Below, in pieces: positions 35,268-45,700 of a DNA stretch of 64,000 bases. Origin of the DNA: Stictocephala bisonia. Its lineage: Eukaryota > Arthropoda > Insecta > Hemiptera > Membracidae. Both the position numbers and the translations under genes were made by a program. Position 1 is the stretch's first letter. Each line of letters begins with the position of its first letter. Under the pieces are notes generated by a model that saw only the letters and a list, made by a program, of their open reading frames with translations, did no database searches and was not told the DNA's origin. Where the stretch lies: NCBI GenBank assembly GCA_035578905.1, contig JAQJVL010000030.1, forward strand, positions 2,881,801 through 2,945,800. Reading direction: 5' to 3'.

Positions 35268-35426
35268 GCAGATGAATGGGTTTGCAGTGTTTGTGAAGAA
35301 GCTGCAATCGCAGAAATGATACAATGTTCGGAGTGTAAAGCTTGGGTAAATGAGACATGTGCTGGTGTAAAAATTAATTGGAATGGTTATTTGTTTTGTG
35401 ACTATTTAGTTATACAAATATACTAA
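35268..35426 (+). pseudogene. Degraded PHD zinc finger of a transposase
   Basis: The plus-strand frame reads ADEWVCSVCEE, then MIQCSECKAWVNETCAGV, then GYLFCDYL, ending at a stop at 35424-35426. This matches the C4HC3 layout of PHD fingers found at the ends of several insect DNA-transposon proteins (QC..CK.W.H..CAG...F.C..C). The conserved His is Asn here and the last Cys is Leu, so two zinc ligands are lost. An in-frame stop lies just upstream at 35259-35261. It is probably the C-terminal end of the outer element's own transposase, whose body was lost. Confidence 0.7.
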
Positions 35427-35498
35427 TTGAATAAAGTGCACCGTTATTTACGTGGTCCTTTCATATACCAACTATTATTTGTCATGAAAGTGATTTAA

Positions 35499-38131
35499 GG
35501 GCAGTCGGATGCTTGTATCTCGCCAATGTAAAATTGGTGAGTTTTCAGTACACACAACTCAGAAACTACAATAGATATTTATATAATTTTTTTTTCCTCC
35601 TTTTCCTTATGTTTAGTACTGTCTTTCTTGCAGAGGGTTATTAAAAATATGATATGCCTGATGAGTTACGATTTTTTTTTAATCAGCCTCATTTTGACCC
35701 GTATTTTAGTAATATAAATTTAATTAAAAAAATTAAATTTTGTTATTTTCAAAATCTTTCTGCCTTAAATATAGTATTTGGGCTAAGGAACAAAATAAAA
35801 AAAAAAATTATGGGAATATCACTTATAGTTTCAGAGATACGTGTACTGAAACATAAAAAATATTATTTTACGGAAAACAGCAAAATAAACTCAAGTATAG
35901 GTTTATGAAAATTGAACTAAGAAATAGAGTTACCTTAATACATCCCAGCTCCATATGAAGGTCTGTCAGGGTCCTCTTGCTCCTCAAACATGTCCTCCAG
36001 TCTCTTCTTTGCTAGTGTGTTACTTTGACGACATTTTTTCTCGATTTCCTCAATCGCTTTGTTCGCTTTTTTAATTCTGAGCTCATCCGCATTTTTCATT
36101 GCTGCTATACAATTGTTGCCTGGTAACATGCCTAATTTGTCTAGAACTAAACATTTTATAATATTGCCTTCATTGAATGTGGCAATACCCTCATAGATCC
36201 CAAATTCCAGTGTAGATCTCTGGACGAATGTTGATTTTGGAACCCTAGACCAAATAACATGATTTAGTGATTCAGAGGGATTTTGGGTGCCACCATGTAA
36301 GCACCTGATTAGCAGCTTTGGATCAGCCAGATCCCTGAAAATAGGCTTTATAAGAGCCATAATAGCTGGAGGAAGATGGGTATGCTCATTGTGGTCATAA
36401 GTTTCACCCTTTGCGACCGCCTTTCTATATTTGCACCAACTGTCCTCACCGGGTGGGCATAAACCATGGGAAGGATTTTTGTTTGATGATGCCAGGTGAA
36501 AAAATTCAGCCCACACCCCTTTCTTCATTTCTTCTACAGATGTGTTCACATGCCTTCTAATGGCTAGGCCATAATAAATTTGAACCTCATTGATAACTGC
36601 ATCTGTAAGGCGGCCTCGACCTCCAACTGTCTTCCCATCAGATAAAACTATCTTGCTCATTTTGGTTTTTAATTTTCTCAAGCGGCTCCCCATGCGCTTT
36701 TGTACATGGCCTACACACTCTAATTTTTCAATAGAGAATGCAGGCCCATATGGCTGATCTGCCACAACAGATGGATAAGAGGCACTGTCTCCATCCCCTA
36801 AGTAATTTTTATAACGCACGTTGTATTTTGGTTGCGACTCTCGGAACATTGTCAGAACACCATCGACCTCCATTCCACCACTAACTCCCGAGTAATTTGC
36901 AATGCAGCTATTACCATGCTCATTCTTCAATCTATTAGGGCATCTGCAGTATTTACTAAGTACTTTGGAATCAATCACCTTACCAGTGTTTGCAGCAATA
37001 GCGCTCACTACACCGTTCAATGAGGAATAGCCCCTCTTCTGCCAGGAGCCGTCAAATATAACTGTAATATCCCTATCACCATCATTTTCTACGACACATT
37101 CTTCAACAGCATCCTTCATTATATTTGAACAAACCTCCTTAGTAGCATTACATAACAGTTCTGTATAATATTTAAATGCAGGAGGCTTGGGTAAATTCAT
37201 AATGCCGCACAACGTTTTTGCCGACTCCTCTCCTTTCCCAATACACCGAAATGCATAAGCAGCTCTAACATTGATATCTGACTTCTTGCTATTAGGTAAA
37301 TTGGAAGAGTTCTTTGATGTAACCTCAAACCCACACACATCACACTGAATTTTTATCATGACACTGAAACCGTATCTTGTGCCTGTTGAAACCGAGATTG
37401 GACCCTGGCATTTTGTACAAACAGCGATTTGTCTTAGCATAACCTCAATGTTTTTCAAATTTATTATGTCATAGCAAGAAGATTCGTCCTTATAAGCATC
37501 ATATTTTAGCAGGTTAGATCCTACCTTGAACATGGAAGAGCTTACTTTAGGCTCATTTTCATCAGATGTAGGCCTAGGCGTATGTAGATCTTCATTCTCA
37601 GCAGAAGTACTAGGCCTAGGTTCAAATACAGTAGACTGAAGAATTTCTTGTTTTCGAATACCACTAAACACTTTCTTCTTTTTTTTAAAAGCACTAGCAA
37701 ATCTAGGCATTTTTAAAAGTCACTATTATAAAAGCTTATTTCAAAATACTCAACTCACCTAAACACTCAATAATTAGAATTCAGCATAAACAAAAGTATG
37801 TAAACAATAACAAACCAATATACTGAAGTAAAACAGTCTACTAGACAGCTGATACACTCATACCAACCTGCAAAACAACAGTTACAACTCCTTGATAAGA
37901 AAAAGTAGCACTATAAAAATGTATTGACTTGAATATTTAGTAGCGCGGAGCAACAACTCAATTTACACCAAAATTCGGTGTGCAAAGCTTAGTAAAAACG
38001 GCTATTACTTAAAAACTATCCGTCCGAATTGGTTAAACTATATATCAAATTAAAAGTTAGAATCTAAGGAATAAGAAAATGTAAAAAACAAAAAATCGAT
38101 ATTTTTGACCATTTGAACCATCCGACTGCCC
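35499..38131 (-). mobile_element. Kolobok-like DNA transposon, apparently intact
   Basis: The element is flanked by TTAA at 35495-35498 and 38132-38135. The terminal inverted repeats begin with a perfect 13-bp match, GGGCAGTCGGATG, on both sides. It is 2633 bp long with one uninterrupted minus-strand transposase gene. TTAA target duplication together with a Mutator-like/Kolobok-type transposase fits the Kolobok superfamily; piggyBac also uses TTAA, but the protein is not piggyBac-like. It sits inside an older element (34570-38281). Confidence 0.85.
35935..37710 (-). CDS. Kolobok/Mutator-like transposase, 591 aa, intact
   Basis: Predicted DDE transposase that mobilises the surrounding TTAA-flanked element. 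It opens with a Lys-rich stretch (residues 9-13) that could serve nuclear import. A zinc-ribbon-like site follows: Cys98, Cys101, Cys123, Cys126. The RNase-H-like core shows Asp220 in FDGSWQKRGY, Asp306/Asp308 in YLGDGDSASY, a CxxH motif Cys332/His335 in ECVGHVQKRM, and Glu480 in NPSESLNHVIW. A Cys/His-rich insert lies around residues 405-426 (HLASSN, SHGLCPPGEDSWC). The C-terminal 60 residues are charged and may form a coiled coil. The start is the first Met of the frame, 421 bp from the element's 5' end. There are no internal stops or frameshifts, which suggests recent activity. Family name is from memory of motifs. Confidence 0.88.
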   Translation of the reverse strand: MPRFASAFKKKKKVFSGIRKQEILQSTVFEPRPSTSAENEDLHTPRPTSDENEPKVSSSMFKVGSNLLKYDAYKDESSCYDIINLKNIEVMLRQIAVCTKCQGPISVSTGTRYGFSVMIKIQCDVCGFEVTSKNSSNLPNSKKSDINVRAAYAFRCIGKGEESAKTLCGIMNLPKPPAFKYYTELLCNATKEVCSNIMKDAVEECVVENDGDRDITVIFDGSWQKRGYSSLNGVVSAIAANTGKVIDSKVLSKYCRCPNRLKNEHGNSCIANYSGVSGGMEVDGVLTMFRESQPKYNVRYKNYLGDGDSASYPSVVADQPYGPAFSIEKLECVGHVQKRMGSRLRKLKTKMSKIVLSDGKTVGGRGRLTDAVINEVQIYYGLAIRRHVNTSVEEMKKGVWAEFFHLASSNKNPSHGLCPPGEDSWCKYRKAVAKGETYDHNEHTHLPPAIMALIKPIFRDLADPKLLIRCLHGGTQNPSESLNHVIWSRVPKSTFVQRSTLEFGIYEGIATFNEGNIIKCLVLDKLGMLPGNNCIAAMKNADELRIKKANKAIEEIEKKCRQSNTLAKKRLEDMFEEQEDPDRPSYGAGMY

Positions 38132-38479
38132 TTAAATATAGATGGTACGACTTAGGCAACTGGTTTCCTAAGTCGTGCCACTTGCGAACCTTTCCTAAAA
38201 CCCACATTATATCATCTTTTAATAGCCGTCCGTAGCTGAGGGTGCTTTTATAGATAGGTTGCGACTTAGGCAACTTTCCCCTTTGAGCTGATAAAGTATT
38301 TCCAAACGTTCCACACAACTTGTGTGTCTTTGAGTAAATAATTATTTTATGTGATTGATGTCATTTAACACCTCCATATACAGTATATGTCTCAGTGATG
38401 GGAAATGTATAACTGTAAATTGTTTATATTGTCATACTAAAGATGAACTTCAAACAAAACTAAACGTAGCGACATTATA

Positions 38480-39132
38480 TAGAGTGATTGAAAATTAAGT
38501 TGCACCCTCCCTTAGCTCTTTTTGTTATTTTAGATATGTGAAATCTGTTTACGGCAGTCTTACTTGACACAAAGGGCTGCACTAATAATGATAGTTTTAA
38601 CAATTTAGACCTTAAGGGAAAGGGAAGTGGGTTGTAACTCGAAAATTTCAATTTAAAGGTCTTAGTTAGCCCATAAAAAATACAATTAAAGTCTTGAATC
38701 AGACCAATTTACAAGAAATGACAGCCCCTCAATCTTTTTACCATCGACGGGATGGAGGGGGTGGGAAAACTAAACATTTTCATATAGTAATTATAGTCTT
38801 GTAGCATATTATGTTTGTAATCTTTAAATATTATTTGAATAAATATTTGTTAGATACGTACTTTTCTTGACGTTAAGAATCACAATGAAGTTCAGTTACA
38901 TCTGGGGCTGCATCTCTTGTCCGATATCAAATATTCAAGTGTCCTTTTTATTGGGTAACCAAGACCTTTTAGAATGATACATTACAATACTATAAATGCT
39001 ATTTGAAAATTTTGAGTTACCTCCATCCACCCCTCTTTCCCCCTGAGGGCCAACATTTAGAAAATATGATTATTAGTGTATCCCTTTGTATCTAGGGGGG
39101 GGGGGTGCAATTCACTTTTCAATTACCATGAT
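38480..39132. mobile_element. Non-autonomous element with TA-flanked inverted repeats
   Basis: The left end reads TAGAGTGATTGAAAATTAAG then TTGCACCC; the right end, read inward, has TGGTAATTGAAAAGTG and ATTGCACCC. TA flanks both sides, as in Tc1/mariner-type insertions. About 650 bp with no coding sequence; the interior has several polypyrimidine and G-run segments. Confidence 0.65.
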
Positions 39133-41500
39133 ATAAATTCAAAATTACATATCCTTAACACTAATCAACGTTAGATATCCTTTAGTTGTGTATGCTCTTG
39201 CTCTCGTATGTGCTCTGCCGCACATGTGATCTTGAGAAAACTGTAAAATAATGTTATTGAATACAATTTACAAATGAAGTGGGAATCAATCTGGTAATTG
39301 TTGTATTCATGAGAGTTTGTTCTCTCAGCAGAATGCAGCCACCAGAAGTGCTGGGTACAGTCGTGTACTGGGAGGGGACTCGGCGCGGCGCTGTGGTTTC
39401 TGCCCGGACTGTACTTAGTTATTATATTAGTTGTTAGTGGAGCCCGGCTCGGCATCGAATTAAGCACTAATGAAATTCTATAACGTAGAGCGTGAGTCAT
39501 GCGTGCAGCTGGAGGTATTAGGCTCTCTTTGTCTCACCCAGCCCCTGCCGTTTCTTGTCAATTTTGGGTTTTAGTCATTAGAAAATTCACTCCAACACTG
39601 AAAATTGTACTGCGCTATCGACTACACGGTTGAATGGCTTAAACATTTGTCCTTACGTTTTTCGTAAGCTTGTGAATTTATAAAAGTCTTTTACACGCTG
39701 TGCAATGAATAATTTTTGAGATTAATATACTGCTTACTTTTGCAAAATAATAATAAATTAATAATGATCTCAAAATTAAAAAAAAATCTGCTCTTTGAAG
39801 GCATTGATCTAGTTAAAATGACCTATTTTTCATAAAATCAATAATTATGGTGTTTTCGGTAAACCACTTTTACCATCTTCAGACCTAAAAGATTTTCTCT
39901 GGTCTGAAGATGGTAAATGTGGTTTACCGAGGTCCATCATCAGGGGATAATACTTATACTTGTATTATAATATATATTGGCGTGACGTGTGACGTCACTT
40001 ATAATATGCTGGTCAATAAACTACGGTATCTTTGAATATTATAATTAAAATGGTACTGGTTTTTATTTACATAAACGCATTGCATTGAGTGTTTTACGGG
40101 TGTACGCATTATTTCCATTTGCAACAAGCATTTTTTTCGTTTATACTCTGATCAATAGTTTTGACCCTAAAAAAAGATTAAATAAAAATAGTCCAAAATA
40201 CAAATTTTTCGTCACGTTGAGTATATTAAGAAATAAATACAGTACATAATCTACTTGGTCAATAATTAAGTGTTCTTAGTAATTTTATGTTCATGTCTTG
40301 TTTTTTCCTGCGAACTATTTCATTTTAACTGAGTGTGATGATCGTTGTAGCCGCTAAATACCTTCACTTTGACACACAGCTTGACATATTTGTTTCCCAT
40401 TAATACATCCCGTGATATAGTTGATTGACATGACGTTGTATAAATGTGTAAAAATGAAGTAAAGTAACATTATAAGCCAGTCAGTGTAGGCATTATAGTA
40501 TACATATCAACTTTAATTGGGGAACGGCTTAGTGAAAAATTGATAACATTTCAGTTGAGTTGAAACAGAAAGTGAAATTTCTTACACTGTTACTTTTTCA
40601 TTATTAGTACGCACAATAAATTTTCATTATGCAGCAAGCTGTCGTAAAATTTACGAAAAAAAGGAAGTTTATCACTCCGAAGCAGTGTTCGCTTAGACTC
40701 GGCCTATAAGCACAACTTTAACTGTTGTAGACAATTTTATATGTACTCCTCTTTCTTATAAGTGGTTCTTACATGACAGAAACAACTGGCTTTGAGTAGG
40801 CTACATCCTCCACTTTTGCGTCCTTACGCACGTCCCTTTAAATAAACAAGATTCTTTTCGGGCCTCTGCGTTCTGAAAAAAAAAAAAAAAACTACATAAC
40901 CAAATTTGTATTTAGTAGAAAATTAGTACCGAGTTATGTCCATTGTAGTTTTTCATTACTCTATGTCTTCTTACACGTTCGATGAGTAACACTTGCCGTA
41001 CAAACACGTCGTCTTTAAACATAACCTACAACATTTTAAACCCTGCGTTAGGCCATGTCCTAGCTGAGTGTCGTAAGACGAATGTGTTTGGAGGTTAGGT
41101 AAACGTTTCTTGTAAATATGTCTAAAATTGCTTTTTATTAATAATTATTTACAGCCGTGTCATCGGCAGCGATAAGATGACACGAGGTAGACTTGTTAGA
41201 TTTGTTGTCAACTGTGAGTTTAGGTACATATTGTTTTGGTTGTATACACAACATACTAACATTACTAATGGAGTGTACTATTAACTAATGTATTATTTTT
41301 CAAGTAAATGTTTAGGTTATAAAAATTATAACCTGTAATTAATCATACACTCGGTGATCTAACTTTTTAATCTCGATAACAACTTGATGTTGAGAGAAGT
41401 TACGTTGGTTGTAGTAACCTTTATTATATTATTTATGGACTTTAAATATTTCCGTAATATCAAAGATAACATCGTAGTAAGTTAGCTCCGAATAGACTGT
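39133..41500. other. Non-coding stretch upstream of the bab exon
   Basis: No gene recognised. It includes a GC-rich block at about 39350-39445 ('ggactcggcgcggcgctg', 'gagcccggctcggc'), a hairpin at 39857-39929 (separate entry), and an A run near 40875-40890. It is probably bab upstream or intronic DNA. Confidence 0.4.
39857..39929. repeat. 29-bp hairpin with hammerhead-like core layout
   Basis: The arms at 39857-39885 and 39901-39929 are inverted repeats differing at one position, separated by 15 bp. On the minus strand the left arm reads CTGAAGATGGTAAAAGTGG then TTTACCGAAAA, that is CTGAAGA, one T, a stem (GGTAAA/TTTACC), then GAAA. This resembles the core order of a hammerhead ribozyme with an extra T. 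The right arm ends CCGAGG in place of CCGAAA. Confidence 0.6.
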
Positions 41501-41513
41501 TTTTGTATTTTAG

Positions 41514-41527
41514 ATTGCCCTTCTTTG
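41514..41527 (+). other. Candidate 14-nt microexon (5' untranslated)
   Basis: A strong acceptor, 'tgtttttgtattttag', ends at 41513, and a strong donor, GTAAGTG, starts at 41528, leaving only 14 nt between them. It lies 500 bp upstream of the bab coding exon on the same strand. It could also be that only one of the two sites is real, with a longer exon around it. Speculative. Confidence 0.2.
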
Positions 41528-41559
41528 GTAAGTGCGTAAACAGGAGAGATTGCGAAAAG

Positions 41560-42026
41560 TTTGTATCAGCCGAGTGTGTGTGCTGGCGGGGTGCGGGGGT
41601 CGGTGCGATGCAGCGAGTGCAGTAGGTGCGGTGTAAAAGTGCATTGCAAGTTGCAGTGGGAGGAGTTAGTCGCCTCGCCTCCTCCGTTCCGTCCGACCGT
41701 CCGTCCGTCGTACGATATGTAAATATACTACCGGCCTCATCAATAAATCAATAGTTCTCCAGCCGTTATACATTATGTATACTAGACATCCTCTCATTTC
41801 ACACCCCCGTATTACATGTACATATTATATAAATAAATGATGTAGGGGCCGGATGGTCGGGCGGGGGGTGGCGACACGGGAAAGTCGACCTTTTGGCGCG
41901 CGGTGGTGGGGGGGCCTCGTGTGGAGCGCGCCGGCGGACCGCCATTCGAGCGCTGACGTCCTTGGTGGTCGCGTCGCGTCTTCTCGTGTCGTACAAACCG
42001 CTAACTGTCGTGTCTCGTGTTACAGT
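41560..42026 (+). promoter_or_regulatory. GC-rich bab 5' region: possible promoter, 5' UTR or intron end
   Basis: A GC-rich block at 41580-41715 precedes the bab coding exon. TATATAAA lies at 41826-41833, about 194 bp before the ATG. A polypyrimidine-poor but plausible splice acceptor, 'gtctcgtgttacag', ends at 42025, one base before ATG. Two readings fit: transcription starts below the TATA box, or the ATG exon is spliced to an upstream untranslated exon. The in-frame extension from 41853 has Arg/Gly/Trp-rich composition and I do not regard it as coding. Confidence 0.4.
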
Positions 42027-42725
42027 ATGCACCACTACGGGCCCGGCGGAGGCGCGGGTTCGCCCCAGCAGTTCTGTCTGCGATGGAACAACTACCAGTC
42101 CAACCTTACGAACGTCTTCGACCAGCTGCTGCAGAGCGAGTCCTTCGTAGACGTCACTCTGGCGTGCGACGGACACTCCGTCAAGGCCCACAAGATGGTC
42201 TTGTCCGCCTGCAGCCCCTACTTCCAGGCACTGTTCTTCGACAATCCGTGCCAGCATCCTATCGTTATCCTCAAGGACATAAAGTGGCCCGAACTGAAGG
42301 CCGTTGTGGAGTTTATGTACAAGGGTGAGATTAACGTGTCTCAGGAGCAGATCGGACCGTTGTTGAAGGTGGCGGAGTCCCTGAAGGTGCGTGGTCTGGC
42401 GGACGTCAACAGTGAACATGACCTGGAGGGCAAGCCGGAGGAGGCTATGAGTGTGTCGCCGGGACGGCCCAAGAAGCGGCGCCGAACCTCCCAGGAACCT
42501 TCGCCTTCCAGTCCCGGCGACGACCCTTCGGAAGCTTTGGAGCTGGTCACCACTTCTCCATCTACACCGTCCTCGCTGCCGCCTCCGGCCACCCCCGTGT
42601 CCGCCACTGCCGCCTCCGTCATGGCCCTGACGCTGCCGCCTCCGCCCCCGCCGCCGCCTCCGCAAGCCGCTGATGACATGGAGATCAAGCCAGGAATCGC
42701 TGAGATGATCCGCGAGGAGGAACGG
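42027..42725 (+). CDS. bab: bric-a-brac type BTB transcription factor, first coding exon (partial)
   Basis: Nuclear DNA-binding regulator; in flies bab proteins pattern limbs, ovary and abdomen. This exon gives 233 residues. A BTB/POZ dimerisation domain spans residues 14-127, opening QQFCLRWNNYQSNLTNVFDQ and including AHKMVLSACSPYFQ and EFMYKGEINVSQ. A basic GRPKKRRR patch (146-153) suits a nuclear signal or AT-hook-like contact. Ser/Pro-rich and nine-proline runs follow (155-212). The exon ends MEIKPGIAEMIREEER at a consensus donor GTAAGT (42726) in phase 0. That ending immediately precedes the Psq-type helix-turn-helix in bab proteins as I recall them, so the DNA-binding exons should lie beyond this window. 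The start is the first Met before the BTB, one base after a possible splice acceptor. bab1 and bab2 cannot be separated here; other BTB-Psq genes are less likely. Confidence 0.87.
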
Positions 42726-45700
42726 GTAAGTCTTTGCATGCATCAGTTACTTATTCTAGACATAAAGTATACTATAAGTATTCAACTAGAATAATTTACG
42801 TAATAGCTCACATCAATCATTCAACAAAGACTGTCCCTCATCAATTCTCGGCGTGATAGTAACAAAACTTGTTTACTGCATTGGTAATATAATAAGTCGT
42901 ATTGAGTTATGTTTTAAGAGATAACCTCTAAATTTTAATAGCACGCACGAGCGTTCAGTCTACTGGGAAAATAAAGATAAAGCCAATAACATCTGTGATA
43001 TAATGGAGTGGCCGTCTAAATTAAGTTTTATTCGTTGGACTTATCTTATTAGTTAGTTATTTAATGTTTCTTTTTATCAGCGATAAACAGAACCGCCTGA
43101 CGGCGCTGCTCGGTTCGTCCCTCTCCCCGATCATTGATCCTCCTACAACGAACGCAGTTTTTAATTAAATCTCGTTAAATAAATAGAGTTTCTTTAATCA
43201 AATACTGGGCCGTCTCCTTATTTTTCCTGCTGGGGACTGCTTCTTTTCGCGCTTGTCCTGTTGTTTATATACGATGTTTATAATTTTCTAGTGCGTAAAT
43301 ATCAGTAGGCTATTTTATTTTGTTCAATGTAGTGTTTTTTTTTTCAGATCAACTTTGTAATCCTTACTTTTATTTTAATTTAAGTTATATTAGTTCACGT
43401 CCTTTTTGTCTGATTTCGTAGAACGGTCTGTAAAATTCTCGCCCAGAAGGCGCATTACCTAAAAAAGTTCTGGTCGTTTTGAAGGTGCGGTAAAAGTTGG
43501 AAAAGCCACGTGTGTCACGAAACCAAAAGTGCATTGAGAGGGGCTGGGGGTAGTTTTACATTATTGACCTGCCCGCCACATGTGCTCGCGACCCCGCCCC
43601 GCGCCTCGCCGCTACCTTTGCCCTTACTTACGACTTAACGTTGCCTTATTTACGTTTTACTGCCGCACATTCGACTAAATAAGGCCCTTTGTTTGTTATC
43701 GTTGCCCTCGCGATATTATTTATCTTGCTAATATCTTTAAAATACGTTCCGTGTTTGTTTCTCCCCCCCACTTATTTTTAACAAGTGTATACTTGTTTGG
43801 ACATGTTAAAGGATATCGTATGTTTGAATTTACAAATTCTATAGTGTTCGAACATCAATATGCATACAGTAATATTCAGAGTCCAGTTTACAGTTTTTAA
43901 CAACATTTTAATTGTTGTATACTGAAAGCTAGCACAAAAATCTAATATTTATAAATATTTTCATAGATACAAACTATTGTAAATTATCTAATTAAAGATA
44001 AATGTGATTTTTGCTGTCGTGGGTTAGTTCGCCAGAAATGTATTAATTCTTTTACATTAAATTGAAGCTAATATAGTAAATGAATACTGTACAAAACCTT
44101 TTTAAGGATCTTTATATGCCATTAAGGACGTTTTAAATAGTGTGAGTGGCGATAGCCAAAGTAAGTTTTACAATGTTTTCTCAAACTATGAAACCGTTTG
44201 AGAGACCCCTCTAGGTATTCCATATTGTTAAAGCGGTTTGATTTGTGTCAGTATATTACTCTGTCAGAAATGCAGTAGGCCTATCAAATTGTAACTGTTG
44301 GACTACACCCCTCTAGTATTGCTATACATTGTAGGATGTGATAAATGTTAAATTAAATCCAATACACAGTTAATGTTATGTATATTACTGCCCCCCCCCC
44401 CTCCGAGCCGTAAGGGATGAACCGTGGTGTCTCCTGTATGCAGGGGCGGCCCAGGTAGGAGTTTTGGCCTACTGAAGTCGGGGTGAATATCTTATTAGAA
44501 GGGTCTGTCTCCCTCCCAGCGCCGCAGGCCTCGCTCTGACAACAATTTAAATTACTCTTTAGAAAAAAAAGTAGAAAAATTATATTTTAGAAACGCCTGT
44601 AATTTATCTTGCCAGCAATTAGTTTTGTTAGTTGTAATAACATGTGGTCGACATATTTCAGGCCGTGGATAAGCATTACGGTGTTGGATATATATCTACC
44701 ATCAATAATGACCAGCTTTCCAAAACCAGTTTTTATAATTGTCCAGTTAGTTTTTGTCCAGACCCATTTGTATTGTTGTTTTTTCAGCGCATGTTTAAGC
44801 ACGGCGTTCTCCAGATATTTCTGTTCATAATCAGATATATACCTCGTCATTAAAGTGTAATTTAGTTTTAATTTAATTGAGTGCGCCACTAAAACATTAT
44901 TATTAGATTGGCCGCGCTCATTAAAATTAAATATATTCAATATTATGTTGATTAAGTAATAATTTCGTATTCATCGTGAATTTCTGTTGCGCGACTTGTT
45001 TTTGTATAAATTATTAAAAACGTTAATTAATTTGGTGTGTGTGATTTATTTATTATTGATTGGTTTCGCAACGGTAGAACATGTTTGATTATTTGCGTGT
45101 TTTTTTAGGGTAGTTATTTTTTCAAACGCTATTAATAAAATTTAAAATATTTGTGGTTTTACTATAGAAATTCTAGTAAAATGGTTATCTGTATAATTGT
45201 TTTGAAAATAACGTATTTCTAATTAATCTTGTTAACTAATGGCATGGCTATTATTTTATTATTATTATTTTATTTTTTTACTTTTTAAGGAATGGTAATT
45301 GATGGAACAATCAAGCTATTTACCATTTAAATTTGTGTCCTGAGGCGTTCATAGAGTACAGTTTCTTCTTGTTTTGAGTGATTTTCACTTTTTTCCGATT
45401 GTTGAAAGCTTATTTGGTAAATTGTCAAAGCTTATTATATTATAAACATTTTTAAGTTAAACATTTTCCAAAAGCAATTTATTATTAAGATACTTTTACT
45501 AAATAAGTATTTTGTTTTCAATTATAATTAATAAAAAGAATAATACAAATACAAATTTAATTTAAGAATGTAAATAATTGTGTTGATTTCGCTTCATTTT
45601 TAATATAATATTAATGAATATGAATGTGGTTTGTGATCGGGATATGTCTTAAATAAACGTTCATTGAGGAATAAATTAATTAATAGACTAATGGCAAATA

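Larger units (their letters stand above)
34570..38281. mobile_element. Old DNA transposon remnant with PHD-finger relic, host of nested insertion
   Basis: The ends are inverted repeats: GGGGAAAGTCGCCTAAG at 34570 and, read inward from 38281, GGGGAAAGTTGCCTAAG. The motif CCTAAGTCGTRCC occurs in both ends, and in the left end it is amplified 20-fold. Between the ends lie a degraded PHD-finger coding relic and a younger Kolobok-like element (35499-38131). No convincing target duplication was found; 'ctgata' occurs just outside both ends but at different offsets. Superfamily unknown. Confidence 0.7.

Noticed and set aside
34570..38281. Assigning the outer ends as terminal repeats of the intact 591-aa transposase element
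   Set aside because: The inner GGGCAGTCGGATG ends with exact TTAA on both sides fit that gene better; the outer ends belong to an older host element.
41853..42026. In-frame N-terminal extension of bab from 41853
   Set aside because: Arg/Gly/Trp-rich with no family match, and it crosses a plausible splice acceptor; the ATG at 42027 is the better start.
41799..42743. 314-codon minus-strand frame over the bab exon
   Set aside because: Antisense shadow of a GC-rich coding exon; Arg/Gly-rich low-complexity composition and no domain.
44587..44940. 117-codon minus-strand frame
   Set aside because: No recognisable domain and AT-rich codon content; lies in intronic sequence that looks more regulatory.
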